Source: an uncultured Thiotrichaceae bacterium (GTDB lineage Bacteria > Pseudomonadota > Gammaproteobacteria > Thiotrichales > Thiotrichaceae). From it: 64,000 nt of DNA. The DNA lies in NCBI GenBank assembly GCA_902727985.1, contig CACVAY010000129.1:1-64000 (forward strand), read 5' to 3'. This document shows positions 35,337-45,772 of the stretch, one piece after another. The notes beneath the pieces are model-generated. The model searched no databases. It saw only the letters and a list, made by a program, of their open reading frames with translations, and was not told the DNA's origin. Positions within the stretch are counted from its first letter, which is position 1; every line of letters begins with the position of its first letter. Made by a program: the position numbers and the translations under genes.

Positions 35337-35642
35337 ATGACAAAATCAGAAATTATAGACTTATTATCTAGAAAGCAGAGTCACCTAAGCAGCAAAGACG
35401 TTGAGTGGGCTGTTAAGATTATCCTCGATCGCATGACCAATGCGCTGTCAACTGGAGATCGAATTGAAGTGCGAGGTTTTGGAAGTTTTAGTCTTCATTA
35501 CCGTGAAGGTAGAAAAGGCAGAAACCCAAAGACAGGTGAGTCAGTTGATCTATCTCCAAAGCATGTACCTCATTTTAAACCCGGTAAAGAGTTGCGTGAG
35601 CGTGTTAATGATTCTCGGACTAAGTTTGATATCCAGCAGTAA
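35337..35642 (+). CDS. ihfB: Integration host factor, beta subunit
   Basis: About 101 aa from the ATG at 35337, preceded by [27 protein letters not shown] and the DNA-bending arm [27 protein letters not shown] are diagnostic of HU/IHF proteins; the [16 protein letters not shown] helix and position after rpsA identify the IHF beta chain. IHF also commonly helps looping at sigma-54 promoters, which exist in this window. Confidence 0.95.
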   Translation: MTKSEIIDLLSRKQSHLSSKDVEWAVKIILDRMTNALSTGDRIEVRGFGSFSLHYREGRKGRNPKTGESVDLSPKHVPHFKPGKELRERVNDSRTKFDIQQ

Positions 35643-35699
35643 GCATGGGTTAAAATAAGGTTGTTGCGCTACTCGATAATGACTTGAATAAATAAATCA

Positions 35700-35731
35700 A
35701 GGGGATGTATGCAAATACATCCCTTTTTTTG
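35700..35731 (+). terminator. Rho-independent terminator of ihfB
   Basis: Stem GGGATGTA / TACATCCC with loop TGCAAA and a run of seven T. Confidence 0.93.
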
Positions 35732-35772
35732 TATGTGGCGTTTGTACATGTTAAAAATATTAAGACCTTTTT

Positions 35773-36927
35773 ATGAAAGAACTTCTCTTCCTATTACTTC
35801 CGTTTGCGTTTCTATCCGGCTGGATGACTGCCAGAAAGCGCTATCGAAAAAGTGAAAACAAAAGTCACCAGCTCTCACATAACTTTGTTCAGGGAATAAA
35901 CCTGTTATTGGATGAGCAGCCAGATAAGGCGCTTGAAGTGTTTTTGAATCATCCCGATATCGATGAGTATACAGCTGAAACCTATCTGCTCATTGGTAAT
36001 ATGTTTCGTGCTAGGGGAGAGGTTGATCGTGCTTTAAAAGTCCATCAAAACCTGATTGGAAGATCGAATTTACATCCCGATAGAAAGAAATCAGCAATGC
36101 TTGCGTATGGTGAAGATTTTTTAGTGGCGGGTATGCTGGATCGTGCTGAGAAAGTTTTTACAGAAGTTCTGGAAAACACGGATAGTGATCCCAAAGCCTG
36201 TGCTGCATTACGCATTATTTATGAGCAGCTTCAACAGTGGGATCGTGCTATTGATGTGACGCGTTGTGTTGAGAAGCATAGTAATAAAGACTTTGGTCGA
36301 TATATTGCGCATTATTATTGCGAATTAGCTCAACTTGATCTTGAAAAAGGGAATGTGCATGTTGTCGAGAAATTGCTAGAGTTGGCTAAAAAGGCTGATA
36401 AAGAATTATCCCGAGTGTTAGTCATACAAGGTGATCTCGCTTCAAGAAAACAGTTGCCAGATGAAGCCTTAAAATACTATCAAGCTGCGATCCGTCAGGA
36501 TTCCAGGTTATTGAGTTTGTTAAATAGCAGACTGCAGTCTGTCACAGACGACATTGGTAAAGACGAAAAGTTAAAGAAGTTTTTGATGCGGATTATTGAT
36601 AAAAATGGCGATATTCAGGTTTTGGGGTATTTGATTGATGTTTTATCACGCAATGATATATCCCCTCAAGATATCAAATATATTGAAAGTACGTTTAAAA
36701 GTGGGACTTCAAGTCCTGCAACATTGATGCGCTTGGTGTCTATGTGGAAAGAGCAAACCACTGATGAAGATAAAATTGCTCAATATGATTTAATTATGGG
36801 AGTGTTGCAAGAATATTTGCAAGATCGTTCTGATTTTCAGTGCCAAGACTGTGGCTATCAAATGAAAGAGTTTATTTGGCGTTGCCCTGCATGTCAGGAG
36901 TGGGATACGGTTGCGCAAATCAAATAG
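35773..36927 (+). CDS. lapB: LPS assembly protein LapB (YciM)
   Basis: A 384-aa protein. An N-terminal membrane anchor (LLFLLLPFAFLSGWMTARKRYR) is followed by TPR repeats (PDKALEVF, YLLIGNMFRARGEVDRAL) and a C-terminal rubredoxin-like knuckle with CQDC and CPAC pairs. LapB controls LpxC degradation by FtsH and so sets LPS synthesis. The usual partner lapA is missing between ihfB and lapB. Confidence 0.93.
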   Translation: MKELLFLLLPFAFLSGWMTARKRYRKSENKSHQLSHNFVQGINLLLDEQPDKALEVFLNHPDIDEYTAETYLLIGNMFRARGEVDRALKVHQNLIGRSNLHPDRKKSAMLAYGEDFLVAGMLDRAEKVFTEVLENTDSDPKACAALRIIYEQLQQWDRAIDVTRCVEKHSNKDFGRYIAHYYCELAQLDLEKGNVHVVEKLLELAKKADKELSRVLVIQGDLASRKQLPDEALKYYQAAIRQDSRLLSLLNSRLQSVTDDIGKDEKLKKFLMRIIDKNGDIQVLGYLIDVLSRNDISPQDIKYIESTFKSGTSSPATLMRLVSMWKEQTTDEDKIAQYDLIMGVLQEYLQDRSDFQCQDCGYQMKEFIWRCPACQEWDTVAQIK

Positions 36928-37020
36928 CGTTTTAATGACATTATTTATATATTCCTTGACGGTTTGTTCATAACGAAATATTTTTCCCTCCTGGTTACGC
37001 CTACAATACGAAGTAAATAC

Positions 37021-37719
37021 ATGATGAAAAGAATAATTGTTGCTTTAGATTTTCCTTCAGCTGAGCAAGCGCTTGGTTTTGTAAAAAAATTAGATCCTGA
37101 TGAATGTCGGTTGAAAGTGGGGTTTGAGTTATATGTAGCAGCAGGCCCTGATTTAGTCAGGAAGCTTGTTGATTCAGGCTTTGATGTTTTTCTTGATTTA
37201 AAATTTCATGATATTCCAAATACAGTAGCATCAGCTTGTAAAGCGGCAGCGGAGCTAGGAGTTTGGATGATGAATGTACATGCATCGGGTGGGAGCGTCA
37301 TGATGAATGCGGCTGCTGAAGCCGTTTCACGTGTATCTCAACCTCCTTTATTGATTGCGGTAACAGTGTTAACTTCAATGGATCAACAGCAAATGAGCGG
37401 TATTGGCCTAGATGCACCGGTATCTGACCAAGTGATGCGCTTAGCCTCGTTAACGAAAAAGTCTGGTTTAGATGGGGTAGTGTGTTCTGCACAAGAGGCC
37501 AGTATTTTACGCTCGGCTCTTGGTGATGCGTTCGACCTTGTTACACCTGGGATTCGCTCCTTAGGTAGTTGTAGTAACGACCAGTCGAGAATAGTCACTC
37601 CAAGGCAAGCTCTTGAAGACGGATCTAGCTATCTAGTCATAGGTAGGCCAATTACACGAGCAGAAGACCCTGTCAGTGTTTTGCGGGATATTAATGTTGA
37701 TATTCAAAAAGCCGGATGA
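37021..37719 (+). CDS. pyrF: Orotidine 5'-phosphate decarboxylase
   Basis: About 232 aa from ATG at 37021 or 37024; an earlier frame start (36964) adds a non-family extension. [14 protein letters not shown], the catalytic block [14 protein letters not shown] (Asp-Lys-Asp) and [10 protein letters not shown] are present. It makes UMP. It follows lapB as in E. coli. Confidence 0.95.
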   Translation: MMKRIIVALDFPSAEQALGFVKKLDPDECRLKVGFELYVAAGPDLVRKLVDSGFDVFLDLKFHDIPNTVASACKAAAELGVWMMNVHASGGSVMMNAAAEAVSRVSQPPLLIAVTVLTSMDQQQMSGIGLDAPVSDQVMRLASLTKKSGLDGVVCSAQEASILRSALGDAFDLVTPGIRSLGSCSNDQSRIVTPRQALEDGSSYLVIGRPITRAEDPVSVLRDINVDIQKAG

Positions 37720-37780
37720 AATAAATGGTGAGGTGTTGCTCATGAACCTGAAGTTAGGCTCATGAGCACTTGTATTTCAG

Positions 37781-38983
37781 CTACTTAAGGGTATGAGTCG
37801 ATATTAGACCACTTTTCCCTTGGGTGTAGACTTGGTTCTCAGCAACATTTACGCCATTGATATAGCCTGCTGTATCAGCTTGAACTCTAGCAGTGGTTTC
37901 ACCTTGGGTGTTGATAACATGTATATAACCAAAAGCATCAGCGATAACAAGTTGCTTGCCTGCTACTAATGTGGGTTGGTTGGGCTGTCGGCGTAGTAAG
38001 GAATCATTTTTCCAGATTTCTTTCCCCGTAAGAGGGTTAAGTTTATAGAGGTAACCTTCTCTGTCGGTTAAATAGAGACCTTGTTCATTGACATCAAAGC
38101 CAGTTGTACTGGCGATTTCAGCTTTCCATCCCACTTTTCCATTACGTAGATCTACACCACTGGTAGTCCCATTGGCGCTGCTGACGAATGCCGCAGTACC
38201 AATCGCTGCCATTTCTGCGTCAAGATCCACTATTTGATCAATTTCAGCTAAGCCATCTCGACTTGCGACTTGGGTTTCCCATTTTTTCTCGCCCGTGTCT
38301 ATGGAATACGCAATAAGTTTGCCATTATCGAAAGCGCTAACAAGATAAGGGCCTATGAGAAGAGGGCTGCTAGCACCAGTAATAGTCAGTTTTTTGGTTG
38401 ATTCTGTATGTTGCCATTTCACCTCACCAGAATCTGCATCAACAAGAATAACTTTGCCATTTATTGTGCGAAAGGCCACCTTATTTTCTAGCTGATTGGA
38501 AATGGATACAATTGGTGTGTTGAAAAGCTTAATCCAGCGGGTAGCGCCATCAGTTGGAGAAAAAGCGACAATGGATCCATGCTCAGTGCCGAGGAAAAGG
38601 TTTTTGCTGCCAATGCGTATGCCAGCAGTAATATTTTCTCCCAGTTTCTTATTCCATATCTCAGCGCCTGTATCCTTATTTAAAGCGAAAACAGTATCAG
38701 CCCCAGCGGTATACAGACCTTGGTTCTTCACTTGTGGAGGAAGAATTCGATAGCCATTCAATACTGCAGGTATTTTTTTCTGCCACTTCAGGTTAAAACT
38801 TTGACCGTTGCTAATGGGGCTGAGCGCTTCAGGTGGGGCTTCTTCGGCGGCTTGCTGGCTAGGTGTGGCTTGAGAGATTTGTTGTGTGGGAAGGAGGCTG
38901 CAGCTCGTTAAAAGAAAAGGTGCGATGATCCCTATAGCCATTGCTTTCAAGTGAGGAGAAAGCAATGATTTAAAGTTTAACAC
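37781..38983 (-). CDS. bamB: Outer membrane protein assembly lipoprotein BamB
   Basis: A 400-aa protein. Lipobox LLTSC gives the lipidated Cys. Repeated PQQ-like beta-propeller blades are visible (VFALNKDTGAEIWNKKLG, IAYSIDTGEKKWETQV, LYKLNPLTGKEIWKND). It is a scaffold of the BAM complex. It follows yfgM by 3 bases, the typical order hisS-yfgM-bamB. Confidence 0.95.
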   Translation of the reverse strand: MLNFKSLLSPHLKAMAIGIIAPFLLTSCSLLPTQQISQATPSQQAAEEAPPEALSPISNGQSFNLKWQKKIPAVLNGYRILPPQVKNQGLYTAGADTVFALNKDTGAEIWNKKLGENITAGIRIGSKNLFLGTEHGSIVAFSPTDGATRWIKLFNTPIVSISNQLENKVAFRTINGKVILVDADSGEVKWQHTESTKKLTITGASSPLLIGPYLVSAFDNGKLIAYSIDTGEKKWETQVASRDGLAEIDQIVDLDAEMAAIGTAAFVSSANGTTSGVDLRNGKVGWKAEIASTTGFDVNEQGLYLTDREGYLYKLNPLTGKEIWKNDSLLRRQPNQPTLVAGKQLVIADAFGYIHVINTQGETTARVQADTAGYINGVNVAENQVYTQGKSGLISTHTLK

Positions 38984-38986
38984 GTT

Positions 38987-39595
38987 TTAGACTCCGTTTC
39001 CGAGGCTGTCCAATTTCATTTGCAGATAACGAGGGGCCATGTTCCCTGATTGGAAGATGGCGCGTCGATATGCTTCAGCTGCAGATGATTTGTCTTCTTT
39101 AGCAAGTGCTAGGTCGCCTTTTAACTCTTCAACTAAGGGATTATAGGTAGCGGGAAATTCATCGCTCAATAACGTTGCTGCTTTATCTAGTTGTGCGGTT
39201 GCGATGAGCAGTCGGGTGAGTCTGATTTTAGCGATGTGTTGAATAGTGTCTTCTTTGGCATTATCAGCAGCCCATTGCAGTTCAGTAATGGCTTCTGCTT
39301 CTTTACCCGACTCAGCAAAGTGTTTTGCTGCGGAAAGTGCAGCAATGGAAGCATAAGGAGAAGAGCTATGATCTGCTTTGAGGCTTTCTAATGATTCCGC
39401 TGAATACGTTGTTTGGGTTGTACTGTAGAGAGCAGATGCTGTCTCAGCTTGTGTTTTAGTGTGGCTTTGCCATTGTTGCCAGCCAAAAATACCGACAATT
39501 GCAACAGCAACACCTGTTAAAACGGATTTGCCGTTTTCTTTCCACCAAGCTTTTATCTCTTCCGCTTTTTCAGCGTCTGTTTTTAAATCTGTCAT
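38987..39595 (-). CDS. yfgM: YfgM-family membrane-anchored TPR protein
   Basis: A 202-aa protein. A short cytosolic N-terminus (EKAEEIKAWWKENGKSVL) precedes one membrane segment (GVAVAIVGIFGWQQW), then helical TPR-like repeats in the periplasm. YfgM is an ancillary SecYEG translocon factor. Second gene of the hisS-yfgM-bamB string. Confidence 0.9.
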   Translation of the reverse strand: MTDLKTDAEKAEEIKAWWKENGKSVLTGVAVAIVGIFGWQQWQSHTKTQAETASALYSTTQTTYSAESLESLKADHSSSPYASIAALSAAKHFAESGKEAEAITELQWAADNAKEDTIQHIAKIRLTRLLIATAQLDKAATLLSDEFPATYNPLVEELKGDLALAKEDKSSAAEAYRRAIFQSGNMAPRYLQMKLDSLGNGV

Positions 39596-39635
39596 GTTTT
39601 GATTATTCTAGTTAATTCTGCAAGGAGTGAATATA

Positions 39636-40910
39636 TTAAACGAGGTTAAGACTTTCAATATATTCTTTCAGTTCTGCTTGGGGAATAAGCTTCTGCTCAT
39701 CCCTGGATTGTAAAGGCTTAATACTAATGTGTGCACTGTCTACTTCAGTATCTGCAAGGATCAACGCATAAGCTGCATGGGATTTATCCGCGCGTTTCAT
39801 TTGTGCTTTAAAGCTGCCCCCGCCGCAGTTGCAGATGATTTTTACACCATCAACAGTATCTCGTAAAGATTCTGTCAATTGCATGCCCGCTATCTGTGCT
39901 TTTTCACCACGCATGATAAAGTAGAAATGGGGTGCCTTTTGGGGGGGCTGGACATCTTGAGCTTCCAATAAGCCTAATAGTCTTTCAATGCCTAATCCAA
40001 AGCCACAAGCAGGCGTTTCCCTGCTGCCAAGATGTTCCACTAATTTATCATAGCGACCACCGCCACATACAGTGCCTTGTGAGCCTAATTGTGTGGTTGT
40101 CCATTCAAATACCGTATTAGAATAGTAATCTAAGCCACGTACTAGTCGAGGGTTGATAACGTAGTGTATCTGCATGGCATCGAGCAGTGCTTTTAGTTGC
40201 TCAAAATGCGCTGATGATTCCTCATCCAGATAGTCAAGAATATTGGGGGCTTGCCCAATCATTTCCTGCATGGACGGGTTTTTACTATCCAGAATACGCA
40301 TTGGGTTACTTGTCAGTCTGCGTTGCGAATCTTCGTCAAGCAATTCACGGTGTTGATTGAAGTACTCAACCAGGCTCTCTTTGTAGTTTTCTCTGGATGT
40401 CGTGTTGCCGATTGAATTGAGTTCAAGTGTTATTTCTTTGAGGTTCAAACGCTCCCATAAACGAGCAGTAAGCGCAATAAGCTCTGCATCAATGTCTGGG
40501 CCTGCCATGCCAAAAGTTTCTACACCAAATTGGTGGAACTGACGATAGCGTCCTTTCTGTGGACGTTCACGTCGAAACATGGGGCCACAGTACCAAAGGC
40601 GTTGTTGCTGATTGTAGAGTAGGCCATGTTGAATGCCAGCTCTTACACAGCCAGCAGTTCCTTCAGGGCGAAGCGTGAGTTTGCTGCCATTTCTATCGGT
40701 GAAGGTATACATCTCCTTCTCAACGATATCAGTGACCTCACCAATAGAGCGAATAAATAAGTCTGTAGACTCAAGAATGGGCATACGAATTTCTTTGTAG
40801 CCATAGTCGCTCATTAAATCGCGAAAAATGGATTCAACATATTGCCAATGAATGGACTGTTCTGGAAGTACGTCATGTACACCACGAATGGATTGAATGG
40901 TTTTTGCCAT
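39636..40910 (-). CDS. hisS: Histidyl-tRNA synthetase
   Basis: A 424-aa class II synthetase. [13 protein letters not shown] at the start, [13 protein letters not shown] (motif 2 region), [15 protein letters not shown] and [13 protein letters not shown] (motif 3) are all present. It lies 7 bases after rodZ. Confidence 0.96.
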   Translation of the reverse strand: MAKTIQSIRGVHDVLPEQSIHWQYVESIFRDLMSDYGYKEIRMPILESTDLFIRSIGEVTDIVEKEMYTFTDRNGSKLTLRPEGTAGCVRAGIQHGLLYNQQQRLWYCGPMFRRERPQKGRYRQFHQFGVETFGMAGPDIDAELIALTARLWERLNLKEITLELNSIGNTTSRENYKESLVEYFNQHRELLDEDSQRRLTSNPMRILDSKNPSMQEMIGQAPNILDYLDEESSAHFEQLKALLDAMQIHYVINPRLVRGLDYYSNTVFEWTTTQLGSQGTVCGGGRYDKLVEHLGSRETPACGFGLGIERLLGLLEAQDVQPPQKAPHFYFIMRGEKAQIAGMQLTESLRDTVDGVKIICNCGGGSFKAQMKRADKSHAAYALILADTEVDSAHISIKPLQSRDEQKLIPQAELKEYIESLNLV

Positions 40911-40917
40911 GACTTAT

Positions 40918-42006
40918 TTATTCCAGCCCAAACTTCGCAATGCTGCCGTTAATGTATTTGGAGATATCGGTTTCTTCACCATCAACAAAGAGTTTCATGC
41001 CTTGAGCATTCCCAATTTTGAACTTCAATGGTTTATTGAATAATAATTCTTTTTCAGTACCAGCTGGGTTAAGAGCCTCAAACAAGCGTTTGCCTTCGCC
41101 GTCATTAATGCGGATCCACACCTCATCACTAAATACCAACTTTAATTTTGTCGCTCCATTGGCTTCTTCAACTGTAGGATCAGAATTTTCTACAGGTGTT
41201 TCGGTGGTAGCAGAGGAGGCTACCGAGCTAGAGTCTTCTACGGTATTTTGTGTCGAACTTGTGGTGGTTTCTGGTTCAGTATCAGGACTTTGTTCTACGG
41301 CTTCTTCAGTAGAAGATTCTGATGTGGCATTGTCAGAGATCGTAGTGTTAAATGTGCCATTCCCTGAATCTGTGGTGGTATTTGTTGCTATGTCAGTCGC
41401 CTGGCTTTCTGTATTGTCCGTGGGTTCTTCTACGGGGGCGGGCGCACTTACGGGTAAATTGCCTGCAACATTATCACTAATAGTGGTGTTGATAGTTGTT
41501 TCAACGTCTTGGATTTCTTTATCAGGTGAAAAGCTTGACCAAATATTCCCCGCCTTCTCCTGAACAGAAGGAATCATTGAAAAAATAATCAAGCCAAGAA
41601 TACCTAGTGACAGTAACCCCATTTTAAATCGAAACGGAGAAATTAGTTCCTGTGGTGGGTTTTTGGGTGAGTAATGTGCATTTTCAATGGCTGTCGGAAT
41701 TCTTGTCTGTCTATTGCTATCACTGCCACGTATCGTTTCGTATAGGGTAATGGCTTGCTGCGGATCAGCATCAGCCAAGCGAGCATAGCTTCTCAAATAC
41801 CCTCTAACATACGGAGGCTCGGGTAATTCTGAAAAATTCTCATTTTCTAATGCTTCTACTGCAGAAACCGGAAGGCGCAATGCTTGTGCAACGCTTTGAA
41901 TATCAAGATTGGCCTGTTCGCGGTATTCTTGCAATAAGGAGCCGAGAGAGCCTGTATTGATTGCTTCGTTTTCTACTGTGTTATCGCTTCCTGTATCCTT
42001 AGACAT
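40918..42006 (-). CDS. rodZ: Cytoskeletal protein RodZ
   Basis: A 362-aa protein. N-terminal HTH (SLLQEYREQANLDIQSVAQAL, ..ENENFSELPEPPYVRGYLRSYA) contacts MreB, one membrane segment is at about 129-147 (MGLLSLGILGLIIFSMI), a long Thr/Ser/Glu-rich periplasmic spacer follows (150-275), then a DUF4115 domain (LVFSDEVWIRINDGEG). It maintains rod shape. The low-complexity spacer produces a 181-codon antisense frame which is an artefact. Confidence 0.92.
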   Translation of the reverse strand: MSKDTGSDNTVENEAINTGSLGSLLQEYREQANLDIQSVAQALRLPVSAVEALENENFSELPEPPYVRGYLRSYARLADADPQQAITLYETIRGSDSNRQTRIPTAIENAHYSPKNPPQELISPFRFKMGLLSLGILGLIIFSMIPSVQEKAGNIWSSFSPDKEIQDVETTINTTISDNVAGNLPVSAPAPVEEPTDNTESQATDIATNTTTDSGNGTFNTTISDNATSESSTEEAVEQSPDTEPETTTSSTQNTVEDSSSVASSATTETPVENSDPTVEEANGATKLKLVFSDEVWIRINDGEGKRLFEALNPAGTEKELLFNKPLKFKIGNAQGMKLFVDGEETDISKYINGSIAKFGLE

Positions 42007-42015
42007 ATTTTTCCG

Positions 42016-42753
42016 TTATTTAAGACTGAGAGCTTCCGAGCTGTTCGGGAATTGTTCTAGTAGACGATTGCCGCACTCGTCTGCCTTAGCAATTTCACCG
42101 AGTTGGACATGAATTGCATGACATAATGATAGTGCATTCGCGCTTTGTTCCGCTATCCCATTATATCGAAACAAAAAAGCCTGAGCTCGTGCATAATCCC
42201 GTCGATGATATGCTAATTTTGCCATAGCATAAAGCGCCGAAGGGAAATTTTGTTTTTTCTTTAAGGCGCGACGAAGAAAATCTTCGGCCTGACTGAGGTG
42301 TCCCGATTCGTGCGCACAAATACCTGCATTGGTGAGTGCAAATTCAGGAGTACTGTATAAAGGATCTTTAATCGCTCTCAAGAAGTGTTTCTCAGCAGCA
42401 GGGTAGTCTTTCATCTTGCACAGAAAGGTGCCGTAGTTGTTATTGATTTCGGGGTCTTTAGGTTTTTCTGATATAGCACGTTTGAAATGCTTTTCTGCCA
42501 CCAGGTCTTGTTTTAATCGTTCTTGTAGAAGTGCGTAATAGTGATTCGCCTCAGCAGAATATTCATCCTGTTCCAGCGCCTTGAGTAGTTTTTCATTGGC
42601 AAGTCGTAAGTGGCCTTTTTGAAGGTATTGAGCGCCTAATCGTGCATTGTAGCCTGCTGCCTCTTCAGGTTTGGATTGTGGCGTTGAAGAACAACCCACT
42701 AAAAATGAAATGAATGCTGTATAAAGAATTGTTGAGGAAATGACTTTTAACAT
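42016..42753 (-). CDS. pilW: Type IV pilus biogenesis lipoprotein PilW/PilF
   Basis: A 245-aa TPR protein with lipobox FLVGC. NARLGAQYLQKGHLRLANEKLL, EINNNYGTFLCKMKDYPAAEKHF and ALTNAGICAHESGHL are the family's repeats. It helps secretin assembly in the outer membrane. The order rlmN-pilW-rodZ-hisS is conserved in gammaproteobacteria. Confidence 0.9.
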   Translation of the reverse strand: MLKVISSTILYTAFISFLVGCSSTPQSKPEEAAGYNARLGAQYLQKGHLRLANEKLLKALEQDEYSAEANHYYALLQERLKQDLVAEKHFKRAISEKPKDPEINNNYGTFLCKMKDYPAAEKHFLRAIKDPLYSTPEFALTNAGICAHESGHLSQAEDFLRRALKKKQNFPSALYAMAKLAYHRRDYARAQAFLFRYNGIAEQSANALSLCHAIHVQLGEIAKADECGNRLLEQFPNSSEALSLK

Positions 42754-42993
42754 AGTCTGAGTTCTTATTATTCTAAGTTATTAATAGAGGTTCTTGCACG
42801 AAGGGTTTGACAGATAAAAGGCGTGCTTTTTTCGTCATCTTTTCATATCAAAATCTTTGATAGTTTTTCTAATGAATTCACGGTGTGTGAATTGTTCTGT
42901 TGTTTTCTAGTTAATCGAGCCCTAAAACTATCAATAGTTCTTTATTGTACGATGAATGGACATACAGAAAATAGGAAAATCTGATGAGGGATA

Positions 42994-44106
42994 TTACTTG
43001 CTGACGTTTTCAATACGTGCAAAATGAACTTCACGGCGACTTTTATCGTTGACCTTGCCAGCCAGTTGCCCACAAGCTGCATCTATATCATCACCACGCG
43101 TTTTACGAGTCATGCAGATTTGTCCAGCATTGAATAAAATATCGTAAAAACGATGAATACGATTATTGCTAGAACAACGATAGCGTGTTTCTGGGAAGGG
43201 ATTGAAAGGAATCAGATTGACTTTGGAAGGAACATCTTTGAGAAGCGCGACCAAGTCTCTTGCATGCTGGTCACTATCATTGACACCATCAAGTAACACA
43301 TATTCCATGGTAATGCGTTCACGAGAGGCTTTTTTCTCAAGAAATCGGTTACAAGCGGCAAGTAGTTCTTTGATTGGGTACTTTTTGTTTAAAGGGACGA
43401 GTTGATCTCGCAGAGCATCATTCGGAGCATGTAAAGATATAGCTAATGCTACATCCATCTTATCTGAAAGACGATCCAAAGCAGGCACAACACCTGAGGT
43501 ACTGACAGTAACGCGACGTTTGCTCAGGCCATACGCATTATCGTCCAGCATCAAACTTAAGGCGTCAGTGACATTGTTGAAGTTTAACAGGGGTTCACCC
43601 ATGCCCATCATCACGACATTACTGACAACACGGTCGTCCTCAGGGTTCGGTTGTAACTTCTTTTTTGCAATCCACAGTTGACCAATAATTTCAGCAACCG
43701 TGAGGTTACGATTAAAGCCTTGGCGTGCTGTTGAGCAAAAGGTGCAATCGAGTGCGCAGCCAACTTGTGATGATATACAGAGCGTACCGCGTGTAGACTC
43801 TGGAATGAAGACCGTTTCAATACAGTTTCCATCATCGAGGCGCAACAACCACTTGATTGTTCCATCGCTTGACTGTTGCTCCATGACGATTTCAGGGACA
43901 CGGATCTCAGCATTTTGCATCAAGTCCTGGCGAAGTGATTTGCTCAGATTAGTCATGCCCTCAAAATCATCAAGGCTAGCTTGATGCATCCACTTAATGA
44001 GTTGTACGGCACGAAACGGCTTTTCTCCGATATCAGTAAAATGCTGTTTTAAACGCTCCGTACTAAAGTCAAGTAAGTTTAAGCGTTGTGTCGTGTCGTT
44101 ATTCAT
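42994..44106 (-). CDS. rlmN: Dual-specificity 23S rRNA/tRNA adenine-C2 methyltransferase
   Basis: A 370-aa radical SAM enzyme. [20 protein letters not shown] carries the C-x3-C-x2-C cluster motif, and [10 protein letters not shown] and [18 protein letters not shown] (catalytic Cys) follow. It modifies A2503 of 23S rRNA and A37 of tRNA. It sits 23 bases after ndk. Confidence 0.95.
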   Translation of the reverse strand: MNNDTTQRLNLLDFSTERLKQHFTDIGEKPFRAVQLIKWMHQASLDDFEGMTNLSKSLRQDLMQNAEIRVPEIVMEQQSSDGTIKWLLRLDDGNCIETVFIPESTRGTLCISSQVGCALDCTFCSTARQGFNRNLTVAEIIGQLWIAKKKLQPNPEDDRVVSNVVMMGMGEPLLNFNNVTDALSLMLDDNAYGLSKRRVTVSTSGVVPALDRLSDKMDVALAISLHAPNDALRDQLVPLNKKYPIKELLAACNRFLEKKASRERITMEYVLLDGVNDSDQHARDLVALLKDVPSKVNLIPFNPFPETRYRCSSNNRIHRFYDILFNAGQICMTRKTRGDDIDAACGQLAGKVNDKSRREVHFARIENVSK

Positions 44107-44129
44107 GAGTGAGTATCAAGTTTGCGAAA

Positions 44130-44561
44130 TTAGCGAGTACGTGGACAAATTTCGTCTGCGGTAAAGAAGTAGTTGATTTCGATTTCTGCATTTTCAAGGC
44201 TATCAGAACCATGCACAGCATTTTCATCGATCGTTTCAGCGAAGTCTGCGCGGATTGTACCTTTATCCGCTTCAGCAGGGTTAGTAGCCCCCATTACTGT
44301 ACGGTTTGCAACAACAGCATTTTCGCCTTCAAGTACCTGAACCATTACTGGGCCAGATGTCATGAAAGCAACAAGGTCAGCAAAGAAAGGACGTTCTTTA
44401 TGAACCGAGTAGAAACCTTCAGCTTGTTCTTGAGACAAATGTATCATTTTTGAGGCAACGATTTGAAGGCCAGCTTCTTCAAAGCGAGCATAGATTTGTC
44501 CAATAACGTTTTTAGCGACTGCATCAGGTTTGATGATTGAGATAGTTCTTTCGATAGCCAT
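44130..44561 (-). CDS. ndk: Nucleoside diphosphate kinase
   Basis: A 143-aa enzyme. [16 protein letters not shown], the [18 protein letters not shown] loop, and the active-site [12 protein letters not shown] with catalytic His are present. It balances NTP and dNTP pools. First gene of the ndk-rlmN unit. Confidence 0.96.
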   Translation of the reverse strand: MAIERTISIIKPDAVAKNVIGQIYARFEEAGLQIVASKMIHLSQEQAEGFYSVHKERPFFADLVAFMTSGPVMVQVLEGENAVVANRTVMGATNPAEADKGTIRADFAETIDENAVHGSDSLENAEIEINYFFTADEICPRTR

Positions 44562-44819
44562 GATAATACTCCAAATAATTTGACGGCGAAGATTCGCGGG
44601 GTGTTTTTAAATCGCGACATTGTACGCGCGCAAGAAACGAAGGTAAACAAGCAATGAATATTGTCGAAGGCACTACTTTAGGCGCCTGTGCTTTGACTAG
44701 ATAAGGAAGGTTATCGTATAGCTAGAACCAGTCGTCAACACATTAGTCAGTTCAGAAGCATCAACACGTACTATGGGGAATTAAAAAAAATCTATTAAAG
44801 AAGGCTTACCTGCAATTTT

Positions 44820-45770
44820 ATGCTGAATCGTTTATCCATTTTGTTCGCGAGTATACTCAGTCTTTGCATAGTTGCTTTTCTATGTATGTCCTATTACATC
44901 GATGATGCTGAGAAAAAAAAGCAGCAGAAATTAATGGATGGTAAGTCTACATCTATAACGTCTGAGAATGATAAGAGACAGCCAGCTCATATGAAGAGCG
45001 ATACGCCTGTTGTGGTTGAAATTATCAAAACGCCAGAAGCCGAGTTACATTTGGTGGGTACTATTGCCAGTAATCAAGAGCGTCAAAACTTCCTGGTCGC
45101 ACTTGAAAGGAATACAAAAACGTCACTTATTCATGATAATTTAAGTATCGTTAAGGAAGGCTCGCCGATTGAACCAATACGTATGCATGCTGTTTTGCCG
45201 ATACTCAAAAGTATGAAATCAGGTGTTATTTCTTTTTGGGCAAAAAAAGTGAACATAACCGCTGTAGTGGATACACAGCTAGAAAATGATTTGCTGGAAG
45301 AGGAAATAGCACTGATTAAATGGCAAGATGTGGAGTTGGCAAAGAAAATTATTGTGATGGAAGATCAGCGGTCAACGAATGTCTCTGGGCAAATTAAGAA
45401 GGCGCAATTTTGTCAAAATGCACTGGCTAAAAAATCTCAAGCATTTTCGATTGAGTTTACCAAAATCAATGGCGAAGAAAAATTAAAAGAAAATGCTGTG
45501 TTGCAAGAATTTCTTACTATCATCCTTTCTTGTCGGGAGCATTTAATTGTTATTGAAGGACATTATGCAAATGCTAACAGTCATAAAGTCAATCAACAGC
45601 GAAGTGAGCGTTTTGCGACAGAAGTATTAAAGTATTTTCAAACTCATTCATCGCAAGCATTAAATCTTGTTGCGCGAGGACAAGGTGATACTGCTCCCTT
45701 GTATGATAATTCTACGACAATGGGTAAAACCATGAACCGAAGAATTGAGTTCAAAGTAAAGGAACAATAA
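44820..45770 (+). CDS. OmpA-domain envelope protein
   Basis: A 316-aa protein. A signal anchor at 5-25 (LSILFASILSLCIVAFLC) precedes a BON-like segment (LHLVGTIASNQERQNFLVAL, 76-95) and a C-terminal OmpA-like domain (about 195-316: EGHYANANSHKVNQQRSERFA, then NRRIEFKV), which binds peptidoglycan. The stop is 2 bases before the coiled-coil gene, so the pair is co-expressed. The specific role is not known. Confidence 0.7.
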   Translation: MLNRLSILFASILSLCIVAFLCMSYYIDDAEKKKQQKLMDGKSTSITSENDKRQPAHMKSDTPVVVEIIKTPEAELHLVGTIASNQERQNFLVALERNTKTSLIHDNLSIVKEGSPIEPIRMHAVLPILKSMKSGVISFWAKKVNITAVVDTQLENDLLEEEIALIKWQDVELAKKIIVMEDQRSTNVSGQIKKAQFCQNALAKKSQAFSIEFTKINGEEKLKENAVLQEFLTIILSCREHLIVIEGHYANANSHKVNQQRSERFATEVLKYFQTHSSQALNLVARGQGDTAPLYDNSTTMGKTMNRRIEFKVKEQ

Positions 45771-45772
45771 TA

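Noticed and set aside
41018-41563. 181-aa plus-strand ORF antisense to rodZ
   Set aside because: It mirrors the Thr/Ser-rich low-complexity spacer of RodZ.
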